Positions 1 through 5,148 of a stretch of 5,306 nt of DNA are shown one piece after another (the stretch's first letter is position 1; the number at the start of each line of letters is the position of its first letter). The translations under genes were made by a program, and so were the position numbers. Under the pieces are notes generated by a model, which saw nothing but the letters and a program-made list of their open reading frames with translations, did not search any database and was not told the origin of the DNA. The DNA is taken from NCBI GenBank assembly GCA_013152765.1, contig JAADFT010000192.1, forward strand, positions 1 to 5,306, read 5' to 3'. This DNA comes from Calditrichota bacterium. GTDB lineage: Bacteria; Zhuqueibacterota; Zhuqueibacteria; Oleimicrobiales; Geothermoviventaceae.

Positions 1-448
1 TTCCAGGCAGGACCCCGTCCAGGTCGTCCTTGCCACGCATGATTTTGTGCAAAACGACCTCGCCGATGTGCCCGAACGGCGTGTGTCCCAGGTCGTGTCC
101 CAGCGCGATGGCCTCCGTCAGGTCTTCGTTCAGGCCGAGGACGCGAGCCATGGTACGCGAGAGCTGAGAAACTTCCATCGTGTGCGTGATGCGCGTGCGG
201 TAGTGGTCGCCGCTCTGGGTGAGAAAAACCTGCCGTTTGTGTTTGAGGCGCCGAAAAGCGCGCGAATGGATGATCCGGTCGCGGTCGCGCTGAAACGCGG
301 TGCGGTAACGGTGCTCCGCCTCCGGTCGAAGTCGTGTCCGGTTGGCACCTTTGCTCAGGGTCGCAAACGGCGCCAGAGTGCGGTCTTCCTGCTGCTCCAG
401 CCCTTCGCGGTCCCTGAGAATCACGTTGACAGTTTTGCCGCTTTCCAT
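1..448 (-). CDS. dgt: dGTPase (HD-domain deoxyguanosinetriphosphate triphosphohydrolase-like), N-terminal part; C-terminus beyond window edge
   Basis: The family hydrolyses dGTP or other dNTPs to the deoxynucleoside and triphosphate in the cytoplasm, and so trims dNTP pools. The 149 visible residues carry the family signature: YRTAFQRDRDRIIHS at about 48-62, FRRLKHKRQVF at 65-75, GDHYRTRITHTMEV at 80-93 and GHDLGHTPFGHIGE at 117-130. H89 and the H118-D119 pair are expected HD-domain metal ligands; the last Asp ligand would lie beyond the window. The KTQVF usually seen reads KRQVF here, which is a small deviation. The ATG at 448 is chosen because GGAG lies 5 nt upstream. A GTG at 424, overlapping the upstream stop as GTGA, is a weaker alternative. 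The frame overlaps the end of the PHP phosphatase gene by 28 nt, which suggests translational coupling and operon membership. The family call is firm; substrate preference cannot be read from the sequence. Confidence 0.93.
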   Translation of the reverse strand, partial: MESGKTVNVILRDREGLEQQEDRTLAPFATLSKGANRTRLRPEAEHRYRTAFQRDRDRIIHSRAFRRLKHKRQVFLTQSGDHYRTRITHTMEVSQLSRTMARVLGLNEDLTEAIALGHDLGHTPFGHIGEVVLHKIMRGKDDLDGVLPG

Positions 449-1239
449 TCCGGCTCCAGAGCGACTGTCTTCATCTGCCGCCGTTCAAATGTCACGACCT
501 CGCGTACACCCAGCTCGTGGAGGTAACGAACAGCCCACTCCAGCCCCGTGTCGACGTTCGCCGGGTCATGGGCATCCGTGCCGAGCGTGAAAGGAATGCC
601 CATCTCCAGGGCCCGACGCACGATCCAGTCTTCCGGGTAAACTTCCTGCACCTTCTCAAGAAGGCCTGCGGTGTTCAACTCCAGAACAAGGCCAGCCCGG
701 GCGATGACTTCCAGCGTTCGCTCCACTTCCTCGCGAATGGCATCCGACGGCCTGTGGCCGAAGCGTTTAGGCAAATCCAGGTGGCCAACAATGTCGCCGA
801 CCCTGTGTTCAATCGCTTCGCGCACCAGGGCGTAGTACGAGCGGTAAATGTCGTCGATGTCCCTGTGATTGTAGCCGTCAATGTAACGGTCCCAGTCAAA
901 ATTCCAGTCGCCAATGTAGTGGACCGAGATGATCAGGAAATCGAAAGGCGCCACCCGGTGCAAATCGGCGTAGAAATCCCTGAACTGCGGGAGGTAATCG
1001 AGCTCCAGACCGAAGCGAATGGGCATGTCCGGAAATTCGCTCCTGGCAGCCTCAATTTCGGCCTGGTACAGGGGCAAATCCAGAAGGTCCAGGCGCCAGT
1101 CGTCGATGGGCTGAGGCAGCGGCCCGTGCTCGGCGAAACCGATTTCCCGCAAACCTGCGGCGTGCGCAGCGGCCGCCATCTGAGCCACTGTTCCGGTGGC
1201 GTGGTTGCAACGAACGGTGTGTAAGTGCAGATTGATCAC
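421..1239 (-). CDS. PHP-domain phosphatase, histidinol-phosphatase (HisJ/HisK) family
   Basis: This 272-residue protein fits the PHP-type histidinol-phosphate phosphatases (about 260-280 residues), which remove phosphate from L-histidinol phosphate using a multinuclear metal site. PHP motifs run in order: INLHLHT at 2-8, CNHA at 11-14, FAEHG at 35-39, GLELDY at 77-82, SVHYIG at 105-110, GHLDLPK at 152-158, ELNTAG at 187-192 and GTDAH at 220-224. Likely metal ligands are H5, H7, H13, E79, H107, H153, D222 and H224. The GTG at 1239 is preferred: it puts HxH at the very N-terminus as in the family, and GAGG lies 9 nt upstream. A TTG at 1254 would add five residues, with GAAGG directly abutting it. 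The gene starts 11 nt after the DUF2520 gene and overlaps dgt. No other histidine gene is visible, so action on another phosphate monoester is possible. Confidence 0.88.
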   Translation of the reverse strand: MINLHLHTVRCNHATGTVAQMAAAAHAAGLREIGFAEHGPLPQPIDDWRLDLLDLPLYQAEIEAARSEFPDMPIRFGLELDYLPQFRDFYADLHRVAPFDFLIISVHYIGDWNFDWDRYIDGYNHRDIDDIYRSYYALVREAIEHRVGDIVGHLDLPKRFGHRPSDAIREEVERTLEVIARAGLVLELNTAGLLEKVQEVYPEDWIVRRALEMGIPFTLGTDAHDPANVDTGLEWAVRYLHELGVREVVTFERRQMKTVALEPEWKAAKLST

Positions 1240-1250
1240 TTTGGCTGACC

Positions 1251-2228
1251 TCAACCTTCGCCAGCATCCAGGTAAGCGCTGAAAGCCGACCCTGTTTCAA
1301 CGTCCAGGCCATCGCGCTCGATTTTTCGGAGGACTTCTCTGATTTTCTCCAGGGTCTGCGGCTCGAGGTAACCAGCGTCTCCAGCCAGATCCGCTGTCAT
1401 TTCCGCCAGCTCCGCGAAAAGGGATTTCTCGCGCGTGGCCACTTTGGCGTTTACGGCCTCCACCTGCCGTCGAACGGTCTCAACGTCGCCACGAGCGATT
1501 GGCCCCGTCAAGCTCAGGAGCGGACCCGCCTCAGCAAGATTCCGCAAGGTTTGCTCGGCAAGGGGAATCAGCACACGTCTTGTCTCGATCGGCGTGAGCC
1601 CCGCCTGCAGAGCCATGTGCTCAACCAGATGCCACAGGCTCACCAGAAAATTGGAAGCAGCGCTGCAGGTGGCGTGGTAAAGCGCCTTTTGATCGGATTT
1701 CAGCCGAATGACCTCCCCGCCGAGGCCTCGGACCAGCTCCTCCGCCCAGGCCAGTCCACGCTCGTCGCCTTCCACGGCAAATGTACTCCTGGTGAGGAGC
1801 TTCCATTCGTCCGGATCACCGCGGAAGGTCTGGATCGGGTGCAGCGAAGCGAGCGCAGCGCCCGCCTTTGCCAGCGGACCAAGGACTGTACTCGACAGCG
1901 CGCCGCTCAGGTGTGCCGCCACACGCACCTTCACATCTTCTGCTGCAAGGGCGGCCGCGGTCCTGTGAATCTCGTCGTCCGGTGTCGTCACAAAGAGCTC
2001 GCTTACGGTACCTCGTAAGCCACTGAGCTCTTTGACGGCCGTGGCGCCAACCTCGCCAGCCAGGGTCTCCGCCACTTCAAAACGCTGATCGTACACCACA
2101 GCCACGGAGGCCCCGCCGTGTTTCAGCGCCCTGGCCAGTGCCGACCCCACTCGCCCGGCGCCAACGATTCCGGCGCGTGTGACCACATCGGTAAGGCTCT
2201 TCTTTCTCGTTTTGTTCAGAAAGCTCAC
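1251..2228 (-). CDS. Rossmann-fold NAD(P)-dependent oxidoreductase-like protein with DUF2520 domain; possible PanG-type ketopantoate reductase
   Basis: The 325-residue product has an N-terminal NAD(P)-binding Rossmann fold, with RAGIVGAGRVGSALAR at about 18-33 giving GxGxxG at 23-28. The DUF2520 helical domain follows: HLSGALS at 106-112, SLHPIQTF at 128-135, KALYHATCSAASNF at 181-194 and TGPIARGDVETV at 241-252. The layout resembles 6-phosphogluconate and ketopantoate reductases, and K181 and N193 sit where catalytic Lys/Asn are expected. From memory, DUF2520 proteins include the alternative ketopantoate reductase PanG of coenzyme A synthesis, but no pan genes are visible, so the substrate is open. 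The GTG at 2228 is chosen because GAGGTG lies 4 nt upstream. A GTG at 2267 falls inside a stable hairpin with no ribosome binding site. A GTG at 2186 would start just before the fold and cannot be excluded. The gene is first of a tight three-gene cluster with the PHP phosphatase and dgt. Confidence 0.88.
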   Translation of the reverse strand: MSFLNKTRKKSLTDVVTRAGIVGAGRVGSALARALKHGGASVAVVYDQRFEVAETLAGEVGATAVKELSGLRGTVSELFVTTPDDEIHRTAAALAAEDVKVRVAAHLSGALSSTVLGPLAKAGAALASLHPIQTFRGDPDEWKLLTRSTFAVEGDERGLAWAEELVRGLGGEVIRLKSDQKALYHATCSAASNFLVSLWHLVEHMALQAGLTPIETRRVLIPLAEQTLRNLAEAGPLLSLTGPIARGDVETVRRQVEAVNAKVATREKSLFAELAEMTADLAGDAGYLEPQTLEKIREVLRKIERDGLDVETGSAFSAYLDAGEG

Positions 2229-2232
2229 GTCG

Positions 2233-2238
2233 CACCTC
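2233..2238 (-). promoter_or_regulatory. Shine-Dalgarno site of the DUF2520 gene
   Basis: GAGGTG lies 4 nt before the GTG at 2228 and decides that start over the upstream GTG at 2267. The same bases, read as CCGAGG at 2240-2235, are exactly complementary to CCTCGG at 2272-2267 in the upstream hairpin. The site could therefore be masked when that hairpin is not formed. Confidence 0.7.
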
Positions 2239-2250
2239 GGCAAATTCAGG

Positions 2251-2280
2251 AAAAGCCGATCCTGCACCGAGGACCGGCTT
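2251..2280 (-). terminator. Terminator-like hairpin between Memo and the DUF2520 gene
   Basis: Read on the minus strand, arms AAGCCGGTCCT and AGGATCGGCTT form an 11-bp stem with one G-U pair around the 6-nt loop CGGTGC. A short run of four T follows (two of them in the stem). The wobble pair is possible only in RNA from the minus strand, which supports that direction. The T-run is short, so termination is probably partial. The hairpin ends 14 nt before the ribosome binding site of the DUF2520 gene, leaving almost no room for a complete promoter downstream. Transcripts of the DUF2520-PHP-dgt cluster therefore probably cross it, so it may act as an attenuator or a processing site. The 125 nt between it and the Memo stop hold no gene that I can see, only an A/T-rich TAAATT near 2300 that might be a weak -10. 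Confidence 0.5.
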
Positions 2281-2405
2281 CGAAATTCAACACACCCTAA
2301 TTTAGAAAATCACGTGAGAAGAGAAAACGAAAGAATGACCGCCGCGCACCTTCTTGGCAGCACAGCAGGAGCCGGCTCACAAACCGGACGCAGCGGCGAC
2401 GTCCG

Positions 2406-3254
2406 TCACACCTTTGAAAAAGCAATCGCAGCGTAGCCGACAGTCCAACCGCCACGCTCTCCTGTGACGTCCGCGGAATTGGTGTAGGTTACAACCTCAG
2501 CATGATTGGCGCCCAGTTCGCGCAGGGCAGTCATGGTCGTCGCAACCGGCCCACCGCCGCAGGCCTGGTAGTCGCCGGTCAACAGGCCCTGGCACAGCCC
2601 CTCGATGTCCCAGGACACGATCTTACGCAGCGTCCGTTCGTCCGTGCTCACGCACTCCTCGTAAGAGTAGCCGTGGTACAAATCCGTGCTGGCGACGAAC
2701 AGCGCCTTTTTGCCACGCAATACGGAAGCCAGGCCCCTGCCAACGTCCGTACAGATGTCGTAATCGTACTCGCCGATGACGATCGGTACGATTTTCAGAT
2801 CGGTCAGCACCATTTGCAGGAACGGCAACTGCACCTCGAGCGCGTGCTCGCTGCGGTGCCCGTACCAGCTCAGACTGGCGAACTCACTGGCGTGCGCTAC
2901 CTGGTGCGCGAGTTCCGTGTCCACCGGCACAACCCCGAGGGGCGTCTTGTAAGCCTGCCCCGGAAACACCGAAGCACCGCGAAAGTACTCCTGATGACTC
3001 GGGGCAAGCACCACAACCACGTCAAAGCGTTTGCCCATGACCAGCTTGTAGCCGTGAGCAGCCACCAGTCCCGAGTACTGGTAGCCGGCGTGCGGACAGG
3101 CCAACCCCATGATTTCGCCCGGCACCGGGTCGGGGTTGGCGGCGTCCAGCAGCTCCTGCAGCATCATCCGCAGGGCCGTTGGCGACCCAGGGTAAAATGC
3201 ACCGGCAACAGCCGGCTCGCGAACGTTCGTTGCCACATGATCGTCGAAAAGCAC
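2406..3254 (-). CDS. Memo family protein (AmmeMemoRadiSam system protein B)
   Basis: The 282-residue product has the length and motifs of the Memo family, related in fold to class III extradiol dioxygenases. Its bacterial function is unsettled; bacterial members are often found with AMMECR1 and radical-SAM partners, and human MEMO1 binds copper or iron. Motifs in order are VREPAVAGAFYPGSP at 11-25, CPHAGYQYSG at 53-62, LAPSHQEYF at 83-91, GHRSEHALEVQLPFL at 132-146, ASTDLYHGY at 188-196 and ACGGGPVA at 231-238. H55, H87 and C232 line up by motif with human MEMO1 H49, H81 and C244, so the metal site looks intact. The GTG at 3254 is chosen because a near-perfect AGGAGGTGA precedes it with ideal spacing and the family N-terminus follows shortly after. 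An in-frame TTG at 3359 would add a 35-residue tail without family likeness. No AMMECR1 or radical-SAM gene is visible in the window. Confidence 0.9.
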   Translation of the reverse strand: MLFDDHVATNVREPAVAGAFYPGSPTALRMMLQELLDAANPDPVPGEIMGLACPHAGYQYSGLVAAHGYKLVMGKRFDVVVVLAPSHQEYFRGASVFPGQAYKTPLGVVPVDTELAHQVAHASEFASLSWYGHRSEHALEVQLPFLQMVLTDLKIVPIVIGEYDYDICTDVGRGLASVLRGKKALFVASTDLYHGYSYEECVSTDERTLRKIVSWDIEGLCQGLLTGDYQACGGGPVATTMTALRELGANHAEVVTYTNSADVTGERGGWTVGYAAIAFSKV

Positions 3255-3259
3255 GGCCC

Positions 3260-3268
3260 TCACCTCCT
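3260..3268 (-). promoter_or_regulatory. Strong Shine-Dalgarno site of the Memo gene
   Basis: AGGAGGTGA reads 3268-3260 and matches the anti-Shine-Dalgarno tail almost completely. Its AGGAGG core lies 8 nt before the GTG at 3254. This fixes the Memo start and argues against the longer TTG-initiated frame. Confidence 0.8.
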
Positions 3269-3279
3269 CACCTGTTGGT

Positions 3280-3297
3280 GTGTTCACGCCCGAACAC
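3280..3297 (-). repeat. Small inverted repeat just upstream of the Memo ribosome binding site
   Basis: GTGTTC and GAACAC form a 6-bp stem around a 6-nt loop (GGGCGT on the minus strand), 11 nt before the Shine-Dalgarno site of the Memo gene. It could be a leader hairpin or an operator dyad. The sequence alone does not separate these. Confidence 0.4.
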
Positions 3298-3328
3298 CTC
3301 AAAAGCAAAACGACGACGGGACAGGCGG

Positions 3329-3382
3329 GGTTCACCAAAACCTCGGCCACAAGCTCCAAATCCCCACCAGGGCAGGTGAACC
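3329..3382 (-). repeat. Long-range inverted repeat in the Memo leader
   Basis: GGTTCACC and GGTGAACC are perfect 8-bp complements enclosing 38 nt. That interior contains a small CCC-TGGT-GGG hairpin on the minus strand. The 5' arm continues as TCACCTG (3379-3373), which is also exactly complementary to CAGGTGA (3274-3268) touching the Memo ribosome binding site. Two mutually exclusive folds are therefore possible. It matches no riboswitch consensus that I recognise. Confidence 0.4.
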
Positions 3383-3431
3383 TGCGTTTCGCAACCGCGG
3401 GTCGCGAGTTTCGTAGCAGGCTTTTCGTGTA

Positions 3432-3459
3432 AAATTAGCGTCTTTCGGGCGAAACGCAA
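3432..3459 (-). promoter_or_regulatory. Weak sigma-70-like promoter candidate for the Memo gene
   Basis: On the minus strand TTGCGT (3459-3454), a 16-nt spacer and TAATTT (3437-3432) give three of six matches to each hexamer. The site is the most A/T-rich patch of the intergenic region and would produce a leader of about 170 nt containing the repeats near 3280 and 3329. The match is weak. Confidence 0.2.
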
Positions 3460-3493
3460 GCTGAGAATGCTCCGGATCTCCCCCTTTTCTCCG

Positions 3494-3523
3494 ACCAACC
3501 CGCCACTGCGCAATCTGGCTGGT
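3494..3523 (-). repeat. Stem-loop with a G-U pair on the minus strand
   Basis: On the minus strand ACCAGCC (3523-3517) pairs with GGTTGGT (3500-3494) over 7 bp including one G-U wobble, with a 16-nt loop. On the plus strand that pair would be A-C, so the structure favours RNA read in the direction of the genes. Confidence 0.35.
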
Positions 3524-3531
3524 TCCCCGCA

Positions 3532-3547
3532 GCAGAATGAATTCTGC
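3532..3547. repeat. Near-perfect palindrome, operator-like
   Basis: GCAGAAT and ATTCTGC are perfect 7-bp arms separated by only GA. A 2-nt centre is too short for a stable RNA loop with the full stem, so a DNA dyad bound by a dimeric regulator is at least as likely. A related dyad, GGCAGA-A-TCTGCC, lies at 5154-5166 in the regulator gene. Confidence 0.45.
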
Positions 3548-3549
3548 CG

Positions 3550-3572
3550 CTCGCCCGCCTTCTGCGGGCGAG
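3550..3572. repeat. GC-rich 9-bp perfect hairpin
   Basis: CTCGCCCGC and GCGGGCGAG are perfect arms around a 5-nt loop (CTTCT on the plus strand, AGAAG on the minus). This is the most stable stem in the window by base composition. No T-run follows in either direction. It starts 2 nt from the GCAGAAT palindrome. Confidence 0.6.
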
Positions 3573-3597
3573 AAGAAACGGAACAAAATCGCCACCA

Positions 3598-3617
3598 GAT
3601 CCGGGCACACCCGGATC
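3598..3617. repeat. Perfect 8-bp hairpin with 4-nt loop
   Basis: GATCCGGG and CCCGGATC are perfect arms around CACA (TGTG on the minus strand). It lies 25 nt from the GC-rich hairpin at 3550-3572. A smaller 5-bp hairpin, GGAGG/CCTCC, follows at 3622-3636. Confidence 0.55.
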
Positions 3618-3621
3618 AACG

Positions 3622-3636
3622 GGAGGTCGTCCCTCC
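3622..3636. repeat. Small 5-bp hairpin in the intergenic cluster
   Basis: GGAGG and CCTCC enclose the 5-nt loop TCGTC. It would carry little weight alone and is listed because it sits 4 nt from the perfect hairpin at 3598-3617, within the chain of inverted repeats. Confidence 0.3.
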
Positions 3637-3704
3637 GAGCCGAATCTGTCCTTGTCGAGGTTGGATGCTAGCCCGAAGATTTGATCCCCGGGCGGACACG
3701 CCTC

Positions 3705-3739
3705 GCGTCAGTTTTGGCTTTGTCTCCCGAATCTGACGC
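3705..3739. repeat. Inverted repeat downstream of the transporter gene
   Basis: GCGTCAG and CTGACGC are perfect 7-bp arms separated by 21 nt, 36 nt past the transporter stop. No T-run follows on the minus strand. It could protect the 3' end of the transporter transcript or be part of the repeat cluster, but it is weak as a terminator. Confidence 0.35.
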
Positions 3740-3775
3740 AGTGGACCTAACCGAATCGCATCCAGAAACCACCTG

Positions 3776-4975
3776 TCAGTCCGAGATCTCTTTGTAAGCC
3801 AGCAGGGCAACGAGCGAGACCAGCGAAAGGCCGCTCCAGACCGCAAAGGCCACAAAAGCGCCTTTTGCCTGCCACAGCGCGCCAAAAAGGACGTTGGCGG
3901 GCAGAGGTAACAGACCCACCGTGGCGTGGTAGGCGCCGTACCCCGTACCCCGACGCCCGGCGCCGACCAGGTCCGAAACCAAGGCTCGTGGAACCGTCTC
4001 CACCACGGCGCTCACAAGGCCGTAGAATGCGAAGAGTGCCCAGGCCTGCCACGTGGCGTTCGCCGCGCCAAAGCCAAACAAGAGCAGGGCGTTGGCGAGA
4101 AAGCCGATCGCCAGCACGTTCCGCCTGCCGTAGCGGTCCGACAGCGCCCCGACCGGCATGGCCAGCAGCGCGTAGATGACGTTGTACACCAGGTAAACAA
4201 TCGGGATCAGCTTGTCGCTGACGCCCAGGTTGCTCGCCCGAACAATGTAGAACGCGTACGTGATGTGGCTGAAAGTGAAAAGCCCGATGATGGCCAGGAA
4301 AACTCCAAACCGCTTCGGAACGCCCGCGGTTTCTGACCTGTCCTGTCGTTTGGCCTGGTTTCCAGAACGCTCCTCGCGTACAAAAGCGAGCAAGATGCCG
4401 ACCGCAACCAGCCCCGGTACAAGGGCGGCTGCGAACACAATTCGGTAGCCGCCTACCCAGTGCGCCATGACGAGAAAAGCAACCAAAGAACCAACCACCG
4501 CACCGGCCGTGTCCATCGCGCGGTGGAAACCGAAACTGCGCCCTCTGACTTTTGTGCCCGACGACTGGGCGATCAGTGCGTCTCTCGGCGCCGTGCGAAT
4601 CCCCTTGCCAACGCGGTCGAGAAAGCGGATCCCCAGCACCTGTGTCCAGCTCGTGGTCAACGCCAGCAGAGGTTTCACCAAGTTCGAGAGGCCGTAGCCG
4701 GCCACAACGAGGGCTTTGCGCTTCTGCAGCCGATCCGAGTACCAGCCCGAGAGAAATTTCAGCAAACTGGCCGTGGTCTCGGCAACACCCTCGATGAGCC
4801 CAAGCACCGACTTGCTCACGCCCAGGACCGAAGTCAGGAAAAGCGGAAGCAAGGGCAAAATCATCTCAGATGCCGTGTCGGTGAAGAAGCTCACCCATCC
4901 GAGGGCCAGCACATTCGGGTGAATGCGCCGCCCCGCCGACTCTCCTTTAGGCGACTGATTCCGGATTTCGGACAT
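3776..4975 (-). CDS. MFS transporter, MJ1317-like group
   Basis: The 399-residue product is a major facilitator superfamily carrier of usual length, with about 12 hydrophobic segments and a charged central cytoplasmic loop at about 200-223 between the two six-helix halves. The loop motif typical of MFS appears in both halves: GWYSDRLQKRK at 77-87 and GALSDRYGRRN at 276-286. LDRVGKGIRTAPRDALIA at 119-136 and SFFTDTASEMILPLLPLF at 29-46 are the features that point me to the MJ1317-like group, whose substrates are unknown to me. The ATG at 4975 is chosen because GGAGG lies 4 nt upstream. An in-frame start at 5032 would add 19 residues with no ribosome binding site. The gene follows a PadR-like regulator in the same direction, which suggests regulated efflux or uptake of a small molecule. 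Substrate and direction cannot be inferred. Confidence 0.9.
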   Translation of the reverse strand: MSEIRNQSPKGESAGRRIHPNVLALGWVSFFTDTASEMILPLLPLFLTSVLGVSKSVLGLIEGVAETTASLLKFLSGWYSDRLQKRKALVVAGYGLSNLVKPLLALTTSWTQVLGIRFLDRVGKGIRTAPRDALIAQSSGTKVRGRSFGFHRAMDTAGAVVGSLVAFLVMAHWVGGYRIVFAAALVPGLVAVGILLAFVREERSGNQAKRQDRSETAGVPKRFGVFLAIIGLFTFSHITYAFYIVRASNLGVSDKLIPIVYLVYNVIYALLAMPVGALSDRYGRRNVLAIGFLANALLLFGFGAANATWQAWALFAFYGLVSAVVETVPRALVSDLVGAGRRGTGYGAYHATVGLLPLPANVLFGALWQAKGAFVAFAVWSGLSLVSLVALLAYKEISD

Positions 4976-5000
4976 GTTCCCTCCACACGTTACGGAGTCA

Positions 5001-5011
5001 GAACAACGTTC
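5001..5011. repeat. Short dyad upstream of the transporter gene
   Basis: GAAC-AAC-GTTC is a short inverted repeat 26 nt before the transporter start. It could be an operator half-pair for the adjacent regulator. With only 4-bp arms it may equally be chance. Confidence 0.2.
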
Positions 5012-5075
5012 AACCGCTTCGAAGTCCTCCACTACCAGACTGTTCTTCCTGCAGGCTCGCCGATTTCCGCACTTC

Positions 5076-5092
5076 TGCAGCGACTTGCTGCA
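5076..5092. repeat. Hairpin between regulator and transporter genes
   Basis: TGCAGC and GCTGCA are perfect 6-bp arms around a 5-nt loop, in the 163-nt gap between the regulator stop and the transporter start. No T-run follows on the minus strand, so it should not stop transcription between the two genes. The rest of the gap holds no gene or clear promoter that I can see. Confidence 0.4.
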
Positions 5093-5132
5093 CGGGAAAG
5101 ACCGACTTCCCTACGTTTCTCTCGCACAGCAG

Positions 5133-5148
5133 GCAAGCCTACGCTTGC
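5133..5148. repeat. Hairpin spanning the regulator stop codon
   Basis: GCAAGC and GCTTGC are perfect 6-bp arms around CTAC, with the TAG stop of the regulator gene in the loop. It might slow ribosomes or protect the 3' end of the message. No T-run follows on the minus strand. Confidence 0.4.

Larger units (their letters stand above)
3255..3775. other. 521-nt intergenic region with a cluster of inverted repeats, no credible gene
   Basis: The region lies between the transporter stop and the Memo start. The frames that cross it on either strand give Arg/Gly/Pro-rich translations with no family motifs and no good ribosome binding sites, so I call none of them. It holds at least six inverted repeats within 3494-3739 and two more in the Memo leader (3280-3297 and 3329-3382). 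None of those in 3494-3739 is followed by a T-run in either direction, so they are not classical intrinsic terminators. Possible roles are a structured RNA, a REP/BIME-like intergenic element or regulator binding sites. Confidence 0.6.

Noticed and set aside
517..1224. Long plus-strand open frame of 235 codons opposite the PHP phosphatase
   Set aside because: It is antisense to a gene with clear family motifs, and its translation has no recognisable domain. Long antisense frames are common opposite GC-rich genes.
3255..3359. N-terminal extension of Memo from a TTG at 3359
   Set aside because: The extension does not resemble Memo proteins, and a near-perfect Shine-Dalgarno site sits inside it exactly where the family start is expected.
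2502..3416. Plus-strand open frame of 304 codons opposite the Memo gene
   Set aside because: It is fully antisense to the Memo gene, has a His/Gln/Arg-rich composition without motifs, and runs on into the intergenic region. It is a composition artefact.
3550..3572. GC-rich hairpin as an intrinsic terminator for the transporter gene
   Set aside because: It lies more than 200 nt past the stop codon and has no T-run on either side.
3268..3619. Two overlapping minus-strand frames of 81 and 95 codons in the intergenic region
   Set aside because: They overlap in different frames, lack good ribosome binding sites and family likeness, and cross the inverted-repeat cluster.
3494..3739. Repeat cluster as a CRISPR array or mobile-element end
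   Set aside because: The inverted repeats differ from each other, with no regular direct repeats, no equal spacers, no transposase and no target-site duplication seen.
5001..5011. GAAC-N3-GTTC as a LexA-type SOS box
   Set aside because: The spacing is one base short of the Gram-positive-type GAAC-N4-GTTC core and the flanks do not match, so no SOS link is claimed.
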